NCBI GenBank assembly: GCA_026008535.1
Contig: BRKX01000012.1
Coordinates: forward strand, 23,961,848-24,025,847
Reading direction: 5' to 3'
From: Perilla frutescens
Taxonomy: Eukaryota; Streptophyta; Magnoliopsida; Lamiales; Lamiaceae
Length of the DNA stretch: 64,000 bases
Both the position numbers and the translations under genes were made by a program. Of this stretch, positions 33,440 to 44,739 are shown one piece after another. How positions within the stretch are numbered: position 1 is the stretch's first letter; each line of letters opens with the position of its first letter. Below the pieces are notes generated by a model. The model worked only from the letters and a program-made list of their open reading frames with translations. It was not told the DNA's origin and searched no databases.

Positions 33440-34755
33440 CTGAAATGGCCGAACAGAACCGTATGTTAGAAACTGTTGATCCATCATTCATTTTTTTATT
33501 CTCATTTTTTTAATCAGATTTCAACATATATATATATATATATAATTCTTCTATTTTTTGTCTTCTGATTGATGCTCTGCAAATAAACTTACTAATGTAA
33601 TTGCATATTTACTTTTCATGATAAGTTATAGCATCGTTATGTTCACAAAAATATAGATGTCAATGCCAATATTCTTTGAGAAATGAGAGGTATGTTATCG
33701 ATTTCTTTGGATACTTTTTTGGATTTAAATTTCTATCAAATACCTGTAAAAGCATTAACTTCATTCATGAAGGGGTAATTTTTTAATTGTTGTTTTATCT
33801 GTAAATAATTATTAAATTTAGTCAGCTAATTTACATCTTGCAGTTGGTATTCTTTCATCAACTGCTCTGTCTCCACATTCATCTCACCCAGTCGTCACGC
33901 CGGCGGTGAGTTCATAAGAGAAAAAAAAAGAAAATGGGAGGACAAATTACGGATTCAACTTTCTCCAGTTTGGTTTCCAATTTCTCTGGTGATTTTTTTT
34001 AATTGGTCGGCCCAAGTGGATTCATCGGAGAAGAAGAAGGGGAAGATATTAGGTTCATTTGATTTTCAATTTGGGATGATTCCCCTAGTTTTTTTAATTC
34101 AACTGATTTTCTTTTCATTTACGTAATGGGATTAGGGTTAGAAATTGAATGCTTCGTTTAAGTTCCCGAGAAAGCAATGTATATTTAATGTCTTAAATGC
34201 TTCGTTCAAGAATACCACATTTTTTAAAAATATTTTATGTTTGTTTCATTCAATTTGTCATATTATGTTTGATTTACCTTTTGAATTAAATGCACAATGA
34301 TTGATCTGATATGTGTAAGAATTGTGTAAGATTTTTAAAAAAGTTGGGAAAATAAGGGTAAAATAGATAAAGTGGGTATATAGTAAATGGTTATTATGTT
34401 TGTGGGTATTTTTGAAGTGAACACTATATATATGGGTATAAATAGGTATTTCCACTTTAATTAATATTCACCCCCTTTCACAGATAAATCCTAATTATAT
34501 TACAGATGATGTAATTGACATTTATGCTGGTCGATCTCAATATTATCTACAACAAGTTCTAAGCAGATTTCCAGATTTCTTGATCCTAGCTAGTCTACTA
34601 TTGATTCAACTCTACAAAGTTTTGTTCACATACTGCAGTAAGGAAGATAGCTTCGTCAAGTACTTAATTCAATGATAGTCGACTGTAGAATTGCTACACT
34701 TGTTTGTATTTTGTACATATAATATGAGCATTGTACATAAGTTAATTAAAGCTTA

Positions 34756-35105
34756 ATTTTACCATTGTCATGACTTATTTTAGCACTGTCATGGCTTATT
34801 TTAGCACTGTCATGACTTATTTTAGCACTGTCATGACCCTTGTTTAGCATAACAATTGTTTAGCATTACAATAAAACAATATCATCGAGATCTTTTTATG
34901 CTTCATGATTTTCCATTTTTAGCATTATAGTTTAGAGTTTAGCATTGTATATGTGATTTATGTGTATATTTTTCAATTTAGAATGTTATCATTGTCATTC
35001 CCTATTTTAGCACTGTCATGATTTATTTTAGCACTGTCATGACTTATTTTAACACTAACATAGCCCTTGTTTAGCATGACAATTGTTTAGCATTACAATA
35101 AAAAA
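34756..35105. repeat. TTTAGCAC motif arrays, direct orientation
   Basis: About 14 copies of TTTTAGCACTGTCATGAC/GTTTAGCATWAC in two clusters (34756-34950 and 34985-35105), same orientation and phrase order as the left subterminal array. Confidence 0.85.
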
Positions 35106-35554
35106 ATACTATTGCTTACAGAGCTTCACACTGCAAAAAGATTAAACTGGCCAGATAGACATTTTGTACGTCTCTAGCTATATCTCTCTAATGTAACTTC
35201 TTGTTTTTTTTCTTTTTCTTTAATAAATAAATTATGGCTTAAGCCATAAGCCATCACTTCAATTTTCTTGTGTTCTTTTTTTTTTTCAAATGGAAGTTGA
35301 GAACTTTCTAAGAACTTGAGTAAATCAATTAAAAAAGATATAAATATTGCAAAACTTCACATCTTTTTTGAAAATAAATATAAAGAACTAAATTACGTGA
35401 TGAAAAAAAACACCAACATTAAAATAAGATAACGATGATGATTGAGTTGATCTAAAATTAAAGTTGGAATCACAGAGTCCGATTTATTCGATAGTAATTA
35501 TGTTACATCAATATTTGGATGATACATGGAACATGATTTTAAAAGTTTAACATT

Positions 35555-35665
35555 GTATATGTTATTCATGCGTATATTTTTCAATTTAGGGTTTTAGCAT
35601 TGTCATTCCCTATTTTAGCACTGTCACCATTTATTTTAGCACTAACATGACAATTGTTTAGCATT
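35555..35665. repeat. TTTAGCAC motif array, third direct cluster
   Basis: Repeats the left-end phrase GGGTTTTAGCATTGTCATT, then two or three TTTTAGCACT words and GTTTAGCATTA. Confidence 0.85.
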
Positions 35666-36049
35666 ATAATAATAAAAATATCATCGGCATCTTTAGGGTC
35701 AAGCCCTAATTCATTTCTCAGTTGTAGTCTCTGATCCTCATCAGGATATGGATGTTCCTTAAAAAATCTTCATCCATTCAAATAAAATCCCACAACATTA
35801 ATGCAACTCATCAACATACAAAATAAATCCAAAAATAATCTCATCTCATAAATCAGTAAAACCACCAAGTGTAGCGTTTAATTTCCAAAGCTTCATGCGA
35901 AAGCAAAATACATGTACAAATTAATAAAGATAAAAATTAGATGCAAATTAATAAGTATAATGCGTACGCTTCGAGCTGCTGAACTTGCTTGGAAGAGTGA
36001 TGATGATATTGTCTATTATTATGTCTTTTTCATCGTAAATAACAGACTA

Positions 36050-36710
36050 CAAATGCTAACACTATCACCTACCAAAATATTCAAACATTAAACTAACAGT
36101 GTTAAAAAAGGAAATGGAAATGCTAAAATATAAACTATCGGTGCTAAAATATAAACTACCAGTGCTAAAATATAAACTATCAGTGCTAAAAGCTAACTAT
36201 TCTCTCTATATATATGATTGTGTGTATGTATCTATCTACCTTGACGTTGAAGCTCTAATAATCAGTACTGATTTTCCATAGGAGTAAATTGTATCTGAAA
36301 TTTCATTGAATGATTTTGTTCCGAACCGGAGAATTGAAATTGGAGGTTTGTTGAGTTGTAGAGAGAGAGAGATTAGAATGGCGGCGATTGAAGACGCATT
36401 GTCATTTTCAGTGGCGTCAGTGGTGGAGGATGTTCTGCAACAACACAGAAGCCGATCGCGTGACCTCGATTTGGACGCTCGCCGCGCGAAGGAAGACGAT
36501 AATTTCTGAGGAATATGTCTGATTTGCAACTGAATGTAGCTAATTACAGAAAACACAAGTGAAATCTCCAAAGTGGAAGAAACACAATCTGCATATTAAT
36601 CAATACATAACTAATCACGTTAGTGCTTAATAATGCTAAAATTATTCACAGTAGTGCTAAAATAGGTTACAGAAGTGCTAAACATTTTAATACTAGTGCT
36701 AAACTATTTG
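36050..36710. repeat. AGTGCTAAA motif arrays, inverted orientation
   Basis: Two clusters (36053-36195 and 36622-36706) of AGTGCTAAAAT words, the reverse complement of the left-end motif, flank the kinesin fragment. Four near-tandem copies with AAATATAAACTAYC occur at 36121-36195. Confidence 0.85.
36378..36509 (+). pseudogene. Captured 5' end of a kinesin-14 (calponin-homology type) gene
   Basis: A 43-codon frame opens with MAAIEDALSFSVASVVEDVL, followed by QQHRSRSRDLDLDARRA, the conserved N-terminus of plant KIN-14 kinesins with a CH domain (KP1-like group). After RRAKEDD it leaves the family and stops. A GAGAGAGAGA 5' UTR-like run precedes the ATG. In the intact protein this precedes the CH domain and motor; here none follow. 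It sits between motif arrays 0.9 kb from the right TIR, as expected for Pack-MULE capture. Confidence 0.78.
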
Positions 36711-37152
36711 CTGGCAACATGTTTTTTGAAATCTCAATTTTTTTTACAATTTGTAATTCTAGCAAATATGCAAAGATTCACGAACATAGTAATTACAAAT
36801 CTGGAGAGATACAAGTACTTAGAAATATGAAATCACGATTTGCAGAGCTAAAAATACATATTGATCCTCAAAAATCAAAAGTTCAACTTAATCAACATTA
36901 TTGAACAAATCTAAAACATAACAAAATCGTAGAGAACCGAAGAAAATCGCGTGAAAAAATTACAGAAAAAGTACAATAAAAATATTTTTACCCGGCATCA
37001 TCATCCAATAACAACGAACAACCAAAACTCTAGGAGAACTCGCATGAACAACGATCGATTAAGATGAATCGACTGGAATCTAGATTACATAAACACAACA
37101 AAATCGAAGAGAAATCAAAGAGATCTTTCAGCGAATGATGATAAATTCAAAC

Positions 37153-37300
37153 TTACGGCGGGACGGTAGTGCTTTGACATGGCGTCCACACGACGGCTGC
37201 GAATGGGGTTGTGTAGCGGTGGGAAGGAGAAGAGAGAGAGAGATGGAGATGAGGGTTCAAGAGTCGGGAAGAGATTTCATGCCAAAAAAATAGAATTTCT
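37153..37300 (-). other. Exon-like segment reading inward from the right TIR
   Basis: Minus-strand CT-rich leader (about 37260-37215), ATGTCAAAGCACTACCG and a strong donor CGCC|GTAAGTTTG at about 37154. It could be the first exon of the convergent minus-strand MULE transcript or another captured 5' end. No family is recognised. Confidence 0.35.
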
Positions 37301-37331
37301 AAATTACGAAAATACCTTTGCTTCATTAAAA

Positions 37332-37469
37332 AGTCAGTAATATTACAGTAATGCCACTGCATTTTTTTTAAGTTTGGAACAGATCTTGACCGTCCAAATA
37401 GGCGAGATCTGTGATTAAAATTGGTTCTCAGTTCTCACAGGAGGGTGTGGTTCTCACATGATCTCATCT
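37332..37469 (-). repeat. Right terminal inverted repeat of the MULE
   Basis: In reverse complement it reads GATGAGATCATGTGAGAACC, then GAGAACTGAGAACCAAT and AGATCTCGCCTATTTGGAC, matching the left TIR with scattered changes and small indels. Confidence 0.8.
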
Positions 37470-38450
37470 ATATATATATAATAAAATTATATATATTAGT
37501 ATCATGATAAATATATTAAATAAGTTTAAAAAATACACTAAATTTATATCAATGCAACAAAATAAAGTGTTTAATTTATCGATAGTTATTCTATAAGTTA
37601 ATTAAGTAGTTAAAAAAAATAATATTTATAAAAATAAATATTGAACATCAAATACTATATTTTGTGAAAATATATAATTAAATATTAATTTTATTTACAA
37701 ATAATATACATAATAACAATTAAAAACATTATTAATCATTATTTAACAAACCACTAGTTTAGTTCTTCTCTCTATTTATTTTAATTCAAAATATGATAAA
37801 TTAGATATTGTTAAGTATTTATTTTAATTACATGCTAAATATTGATTTTAATTAAAACGTAAATTTATTATTTTCAATTTGTGCATATATATATATATAT
37901 GTTATTAATATTCAAATAATAGCACAAAAGTGTATTAGCCCAGTTGGTAGAGCCCAATATACAAATGCATCAATTTTTGGAGATCGTTTCACCAGATTTG
38001 ACCGGTTCGTAGTGGGTCAAACAGCAACCCGTTCAAAATTAAAAAAAAATAAAAAATTAACCGAATTTGACCGGTTCGTAGTGGGTCAAACAGCAACCCG
38101 CGGTTAAACCGGTCGGTTTAACCACTGTCATTTTTTAATATTGTATTTTTCTAACTCACTATTGTCTATTGTCTATTATTAGAGTTGAGGACATGAGAGG
38201 TGTTCGTGTTTGCTTATCTCATAAACTTAGCCCATACCAACCCTATGATAACACTGAATACTTTTGATTTGATATTTTGGATCTCAGATTTGTTATTCAT
38301 AGATGTTGATTAGATGCACTGATTGGTCGAGTTACCGATTTAATCTTTTTTATTAGTTAGTTTTAGAGGCTTAATTAATTCTGACACTTAAATATTTAAT
38401 CTCGATATTCCCTTCCCTTAAACACACAATTTATGTTGAAAAATTAATTA
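37470..38450. other. AT-rich spacer right of the MULE
   Basis: Includes an AT microsatellite (37885-37902) and a direct repeat of about 36 bp containing TTTGACCGGTTCGTAGTGGG (near 37996 and 38066). That repeat belongs to the TTGACCGGT family also seen near 17440-17530. No gene. Confidence 0.5.
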
Positions 38451-39265
38451 GGTCGGCCTCCTGAGGCACTCCGGGTAAAGCTTAACACGGACGTATCATT
38501 TTCGACGGACCTTCAGATGGCGGTAAGTGGTGGAGGATTAGTTCGAAATTTTACCGGAGCTTTTTTGGCTGGATTCTGTGCGTCCCTTCAGGCAGCCTCG
38601 AGCTTTGACGCGAAGTTCCAGGCACTTCTTCACGGGCTGAGACTTGTTGTTCAGTATTCGGATCACATCTGGATTGAGATGGATGCTGTTTCAGTGGTGT
38701 CGGTGTTGCAGTCGGGCCGCCCTGGTTCGGCTGTGACTCGACATACTTTGACGTCTATTCATTTGTTGTGTCGTGGACGACATGCTCGGTTCACTCACAT
38801 TTCTCAGGAGGGAAATCGGCTGCTGACTTTCTTGCTGGTAGGGGGGCCCAGACCCCTACTCTTACCTTTTATGATCCTGATTATGTCCCACGCCATCTTC
38901 TCTCCATGGTTCGGATGGATCAGTTGGGTTATCCCAACTTTCGATTTCAGTATAGTTAGATGATGGTGGTCCCATTGTATTTGGTTTATCTTTGGTTCTT
39001 TTCTTCTAGTTTGGAGCTACAGTCGAATTGTGGCTGTGCTCCATGTTTCAGTTCTACTTATTTTTTTGGGATAGCAGTCGGCTTGTGGTTGTCCTCACTG
39101 CTTGATCTTTTCGTGATTTGTTTTAGTACTTAGTTAGGAGTGTGTTCACTTTTGGACACATTCCATCTATGACTTTGTACGAGATGATTTGATATATATT
39201 TATAGGCCGGGCATGGTGCCGAATGCCCCACCCCTTTTAGGGGGTGTTTTTCTAAAAAAAATAAA
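38451..39265 (+). mobile_element. 3' end of a LINE with RNase H domain (5'-truncated)
   Basis: Coding text from about 38456 (PEALRVKLNTDVSF) through SGGGLVRNFTGAFLAGF, the DAKFQALLHGLRL acidic motif and IEMDAVSVVSVLQSG is the RVT_3-type RNase H found at the end of plant LINE ORF2. Near 38816 a frameshift leads to ADFLAGRGAQTPTLTFYDPD and stop at about 38958. A 300-bp 3' UTR ends in AAAAAAAATAAAATAA. LINEs usually truncate 5' on insertion; the RT and endonuclease are missing. AATTAATTAGG and AAATAATTGGG at the two edges may be a worn target duplication. Confidence 0.8.
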
Positions 39266-39500
39266 ATAATTGGGTGATAGAAAAGCATCTCAACTCCAAA
39301 ACCCTCACACAGGCACACACTACAATAGTTAAAATTGGAAGTCAGGAACACCTAATTAAATCCCTATCTATTCTAAATAAAAAAAATAAAAAAACAAATC
39401 AGTAGTACTGTATTTCACAAATAGAAGGAAAAAATCTTGAGGGTTTAAGGGAAATTGCAGGCTACAAATTGAACACGCACGAACTACAAAAACTTCAGAA

Positions 39501-42051
39501 ATGGTTGCCGTCTCAACATGGCTGCGCTACATGACCAGCAAATTAGATTATTCTGTCTCAGCCGCTCGGACGGTAAATTCCATTTTCTTTCCTGATTTAA
39601 TTGCTTACAGTTTTTTCTTGATTTTTGAAGTGAGTTCTTTCTTTGCGTTTTGGATTTCAGTAATCCTCGCGAGGCGTTTATTCCGATGTTTGTGTGTTTC
39701 CCGGGATTTGTTTGTAAAAATTGACACTTTTTGTTGTTTTGATCGATATATTGTTTTTGGGAGGTTCAAGATCTGATTTTGCTTCAAGATTTGGCTTTGA
39801 GGAGCGCTAGAGTCTTTGTTTTGTTCGGGATTCTTAAATGTCAGTGATCCTTCAGTCAGGAATTCTAAAAGAAAATAGTTTAAGGATGGAACTTGGAAGT
39901 ACCTTTTTTTAAAGAAAATTTTACCTTTCTTTATCTTCATTTTTTGGCTGAAGAGCTGAGAGCGCGCTAGGGAAGGTAGTTTATTGTCCGTGGTTATTTA
40001 AGTATATCAATCTACTACTTTTTTGGATGGAAAGAAAGGTTTATCATTGACGATTGATTGCCTGTCGGAACTATATGCTTTTCACCACAGTGACTTGACT
40101 TTTTTCCATTGAAGGCTTTCCCTCAAACTTTCTCATACTTTCATGTTGTTATATTGTGCTTTATTACAGTTAGCCACACAATTATATTGTAGTTTTGTAT
40201 ATAGTTTATGGTTTATGTTCTTCAATGGAATGTGCTAAATCCGGATTCTTGTTGAACACCCTAGTTCTGTGTTGCTTTGCCTACAAAAAATTTATATATT
40301 GAGGGATTGATGCACAGACAAGGTCCAAAAGGACATAAAGCAAATTGGATGACTCTCACCATGAAGTATGTGGCCTGGGAGATTGTTAAATTAAAATGTT
40401 ATTTGATAAGACATATATATCGCTGTTTGCATGAATATGAGCAGCTAGAGGTGACTTGAGGATTTATCTTCTTCATCAGTTGAACTTTCTTTCAGATGTA
40501 AAAGTTCTGTTTGATTTTCTTGTGCATCACAACCTCAGTTTTATTTTCCATTCCTATTCTTTAACGTTTCAGCGTTGAATAATCTCCTTCTACAATGTTT
40601 TGAAAGTTATGCTGATTTATTTCTAAAACATTTTTTGAAAAGGTTAAGGAGTGTCACAGAAGGAGCGTATTTCAACATAATAAAATAAGTCCCTTCTTTC
40701 TCTTCATATCCATTTCTTGTTTGCTAACTGCTTAAGGAACAATGTAAAATTGATGAGATCGAATCAATGGGATAGATCATTGAAGAGAATGAAGGATGTG
40801 GATGCATAGTCATTGTCAATTTGTCATAGATCAGCTGTTTCATTCCCATTTCCTTTTATTTCCGCAAGTTAGTTAAGTTAGTTGATCTATTGATAAAGGT
40901 GGGAGGCCTTAAAACACATTTTATCTTTTTTTATTATTATGATTGTTTTACATTTTATTTGAGCGGCTATAGATAATAGCCATTAGTTACTTATTGTTTA
41001 CGTAAATTGAGCTCATCAGATTCTCTCAATAATATTCTTAAATTTTCCCTCAATTCCATGGCTTCCTCTGGCTTCCACATAGTATCAGAGGGACCTGTGG
41101 GTTATAGGTATGGTAGCCTAGAGTGTACGTCACCTTGCTAGAAATATACTTGGAAGTTGGAATCAGTTAGATAATATCAACATTGGCTATTTGTCTGTGA
41201 TGCAGATGCATTTGAGCTGCAATCAGCGTTCTCTAAAGAAACTTCAGTGGGTGGTGTAAATCTTGCTAAAGTATTGAATCTTTAAGTCACAAGTTTCTGT
41301 TTTGAGTGACAGGGTGCATTTAGGAGGTTATTTGTGTGTCTCTTTAGGCTATTAGTTCTGGTTCTTTTGATGGGCTGCTTATTTTAGATGCAGAATGTGC
41401 CTGTGAGATCTTTTTTTGTATGTGGCGTGTAAAGATGTTCATATGGATTACTCCTTGAACATTAATTTGAGAACTCTCTTAGATAGGAAGTGTCTAGTGT
41501 ACTGTTACTCTTTTGATGGGTTTTTTTTTTTTTTTTTGGTGTCAAGATGCATTTGTTTAATTCATTATTCCAAAACTTTTGCCATTCTTTCTACTTGATT
41601 CTGTATGGTGAAGTACTCTATTATAGTTTATATCAATTGTCGTGAGCATATTCTAAAACTTTTCCATGAAACTATTGTACATTACATTGTCCATAACATC
41701 GGATGCACGAGATCTTGATTCATTGGGTATACTGAGAGAATCTTTTATATGATTACAGTCCTATCTACGGGGCCAAATTGCTGATAAGGAAATACTTGAT
41801 ACCATATGGAAGAATTTTCTCCATGGAAGGTTGACATTCTTGCATTGGAATAAAGGAGAAGAGATGGACCCAACGGTTGGGACACAGGGTGGAACTCTTC
41901 TTGTTCGGAAAATTCCAGCTCCAAATCCTACGTATGGTTTTCCATAGGGAAAAAATATTTAATAGTATATTAGTATTAAAATTAATGCTAGTGGCATTAG
42001 GTTTGAATGATATATATATATATATATGTATGTATGTATATATATACTAAT

Positions 42052-42087
<36 letters not shown>

Positions 42088-44739
42088 TGACTGCTGATAA
42101 TCTGTCCAACTTTGCTTTTCATTATTTTTTCCCCACTATATGGTCTGCTGATTGCATATTATGTTGGATTCATGGCTTCACATTTTTCTTCTATTCTATG
42201 ATATTTTGCATGCCATGAGAAGATTGGTAGATTCTAGTTGCTGAACTTGGGCAGTATAAGTTGAGCTTTGACCATCTGGTCATAGTAATATCTGCATTAA
42301 ACTCATAGTGCCTTTTAAGATGGATGTTCCTTGTATCTTAGATGTATAAGTGGCACATGAGAAGGGAATTCTTTTAATTGCTTCTCAGATGAATTGATTT
42401 ATCTGCAACAAATGCAATATTATTGTAGGAATGGGGAGGTAGGATCTTAGAAATTCTCTGTTTGATGTTGTATTTTCACTTTATGCAACCACTAATTTCT
42501 TCTTATTATCACACGATTCAACTATGCTTAACTATTCTTTTAATTTCCATTTCACCTTATTATATTTTATAGCTTCTTGTTTCTTGTGTAGTTTCATAAT
42601 CACAGCACTTAAAAGATTGATTTTTTAGGTGAGGTTGATGATGTTGAAATGCATCTGTGGAGCTGATAACATTAGAAAGCTAAGGATAGAACACGGAATA
42701 CATAGATGGGTATTAGATCTAGTAAACTTGCTACAATGAAAAGAAGAGTCGAAATGAATGACATATTATAACTGCGATTGGCTTTTGATAGTCATTGTTT
42801 ACTGAGAGCATAAGTATACATTGGTATTTCTCTAAAGACCTATGGTTCTTCCGGTCCAGCAACTAATTCTGCTGCTGGTTACCTATTGAACATTGTTTGT
42901 GTCCAAATTCTGGTTTGACTACTGTATTATGTATCCTTGTTCCCGAGTGGGATTTATAATTTTAAGAGAATCGCCTGATCTATTTTACATAATGGCTTGT
43001 TCCACGGGGTCATTTGATCCAAAACATAGGAAAAATCCAATTTTGTACACACTATTGGGCCCTTGAATCTTTATTTTATAAATCATAGAGAACTTTTTCA
43101 ATACCTTTCCGGAGCATGTAATACGTGCCACCATATAGTGTGTAAAACAAAGAATAAAACATAATATAGAATCATCAATGAGGCATAAACTAAAGTCTGT
43201 TCCCTAGTGAGCCCTTGAATCTTTATTTTACAACTCAGAGGACTTTTTCAATACCTTTCCGGAGCATGTAATACCCACGACTACATAGCGTGTAAAACAA
43301 AGAATAAAACATAATAATGAATCCTCAATAAGTCGTAAATTAAAGTTTGTCCCCTAATGAGCCCTTGAATTTTCAATGAAAATTAATATAAAAATAATGA
43401 AAAAAAGAATTGAAATGCATGATTTTTTTGGGGGTCTTAGAATAATAGTTTCAATCCTTCAGTTTCCAAATTGACAGTATTCATCTTTCTTGCCCTGGAT
43501 TGGTAGCCAACCTATCTTTTAGACACTAAATCGATAAACCTCCCCATGTGTAGCATCTGAAGATAAGTTGAAAAGGCGAGAACTCATGGTTGCAGCATAG
43601 AAGCATATGTCTAATTATGTTGTTAGTTGTGTCTCTATGAAGCTGATCTCTTCTCTCTGTCTGTGATAGGAGAGTGCATGTGGGTGATGTCGTAGTACTG
43701 AAGGATCCTGAAGACTCGGCCAATTATCTTGTAAGGAGGCTAGCTGCAATCGAAGGATACGAGATGGGATCTAACGATGCGAATGATGAATCTTTTGTCC
43801 TTGAAAAGGATCAGTGTTGGGTATTAGCTGACAATAATAAATTGAAGCCTAAGGTAGATGCTTCTCATTGCTTTGAGTGGGTATCTCTTCTTTCAGTATG
43901 CATCACGTTCCTCAAGCGAGGGTATGAACAGTTTACTTGGTGCTAGCTACATTTCTCTGCTATTCCCACTGTGAAATATTCGAATATTTCTCGAACAAAT
44001 AGTGATTACTAAAAATTGATTTGTTTTGTCTTCAGACGAATAAAATTGCTTCAGTACTTTGACTGTGTGCTCAATACAGAGCCAATGTCAAGTGTGGTTG
44101 TTTGGGTTAAAATTTTCTCCAGATTCGTATTTTTATGCTCACTTTTCGATCTGTGATAAATTTGGTACCGACTCAGTGCTTCACAGTGACTGGTTATATC
44201 ATAGCAAAAGATCGCTGTCAAGCTTGTATGTAATTGAAAATTTTCTTCATGAACTTCTTTAAACAGTGTAAGATCGCTCATATGCTTGTGCGCCACTTGA
44301 TTGAAGATTTTCTTCGTCAATTAAGACATCAGTAAACTTGCATGCGGCATTGTTCTTTCGACATCAGATTTATGGTGGTTCATGATACGGATGTTTTCGT
44401 TTAGTATTAAATGCAGCCATAGACGATTTATATATTTTTTCTGATGCTTTCCACTGATCTTTTTGCATAACAGGAAGCCTATGATAGTCGAACCTTTGGT
44501 CCAGTTACCATGGCCAACATTGTTGGTCGAGCCCTTTACTGTCTAAGAAATGCTGTGGATCACGGCCCGGTGAAAAATAGGTAATGTTTTACAATATTAC
44601 TACTGAAAATTCTACTTGTAATTGTAATGGATGAATAACGCTTCTGCTTTTTTGCAGCCATTTTAGCACGGTGGTGGATTCACCTGTTCTAGAAGTGGAA
44701 CTAGATGTTGATGACATGGTTAAGAACCATAAAGCATAG
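39501..44739 (+). CDS. S26 signal-peptidase / inner-membrane-protease-like protein, probably catalytically inactive
   Basis: Exons 39501-39572, 41759-41931, 43670-43853, 44474-44580, 44658-44739; 618 nt, 205 aa, all GT-AG. Family text: GRLTFLHWNKGEEMDPTVGT, GTLLVRKIP, VHVGDVVVLKDPEDSANYLV, RRLAAIEGYEM, LEKDQCWVLADN, EAYDSRTFGPV and AMVKNHKA-like end (DDMVKNHKA). Family members cleave signal or presequences with a Ser/Lys dyad. Here the GxSMxPT motif is GEEMDPT (Ser replaced by Glu) and the usual (V)KR before the GD-loop is RR, so the dyad looks lost. The C-terminus DxxxKNHKA and the exon pattern fit the plant group containing At1g06200. Introns 1 and 2 are long (2.2 and 1.7 kb); intron 2 carries a TA microsatellite and a tandem duplication. 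Location is probably mitochondrial (inference). Confidence 0.88.
42009..42082. repeat. TA/TG microsatellite in intron 2 of the S26-like gene
   Basis: TA runs interrupted by GTATGTATGTATAT and CTAATTAC. Confidence 0.92.
43059..43371. repeat. Tandem duplication, unit about 151 bp, in intron 2
   Basis: GCCCTTGAATCTTTATTTTA starts units at 43059 and 43211; a third copy of the first 10 bases is at 43361. Both units contain TTTTTCAATACCTTTCCGGA and GTGTAAAACAAAGAATAAAA. Confidence 0.92.

Larger units (their letters stand above)
33440..36377. other. MULE interior, AT-rich, with motif arrays
   Basis: No gene seen. Contains a TA microsatellite (33520-33543), several short GA-rich patches (33880-34050) and the TTTAGCAC arrays listed separately. 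GTATATTTTTCAATTTAG, seen near the left TIR (17780), recurs near 34965 and 35570. Confidence 0.5.
17581..37469. mobile_element. Candidate giant Mutator-like element (MULE), 19.9 kb, with nested insertions
   Basis: The ends are matching inverted repeats of about 135 bp (17581-17715; 37332-37469) sharing GAGAACYGAGAACCAAT, AGATCTCGCCTATTTGGAC and an AATGCRGTGGCAT block. A MULE transposase (mudrA) gene lies 1.2 kb inside the left end and reads inward, and a DUF1985-type gene reads towards it from the right, an arrangement known in large plant MULEs. The right half holds captured host-gene pieces (neutral ceramidase, kinesin-14). Later insertions include a Ty1/copia element and a probable Helitron. 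Both ends abut AT microsatellites, so a 9-bp target duplication cannot be read. The alternative is two unrelated MULEs that each lost one end, but no other copy of this end was seen between them. Confidence 0.65.

Noticed and set aside
37930..37955. tRNA or SINE A-box (GCCCAGTTGGTAGAGC)
   Set aside because: No B-box at the right distance and no poly(A); at best a short fragment.
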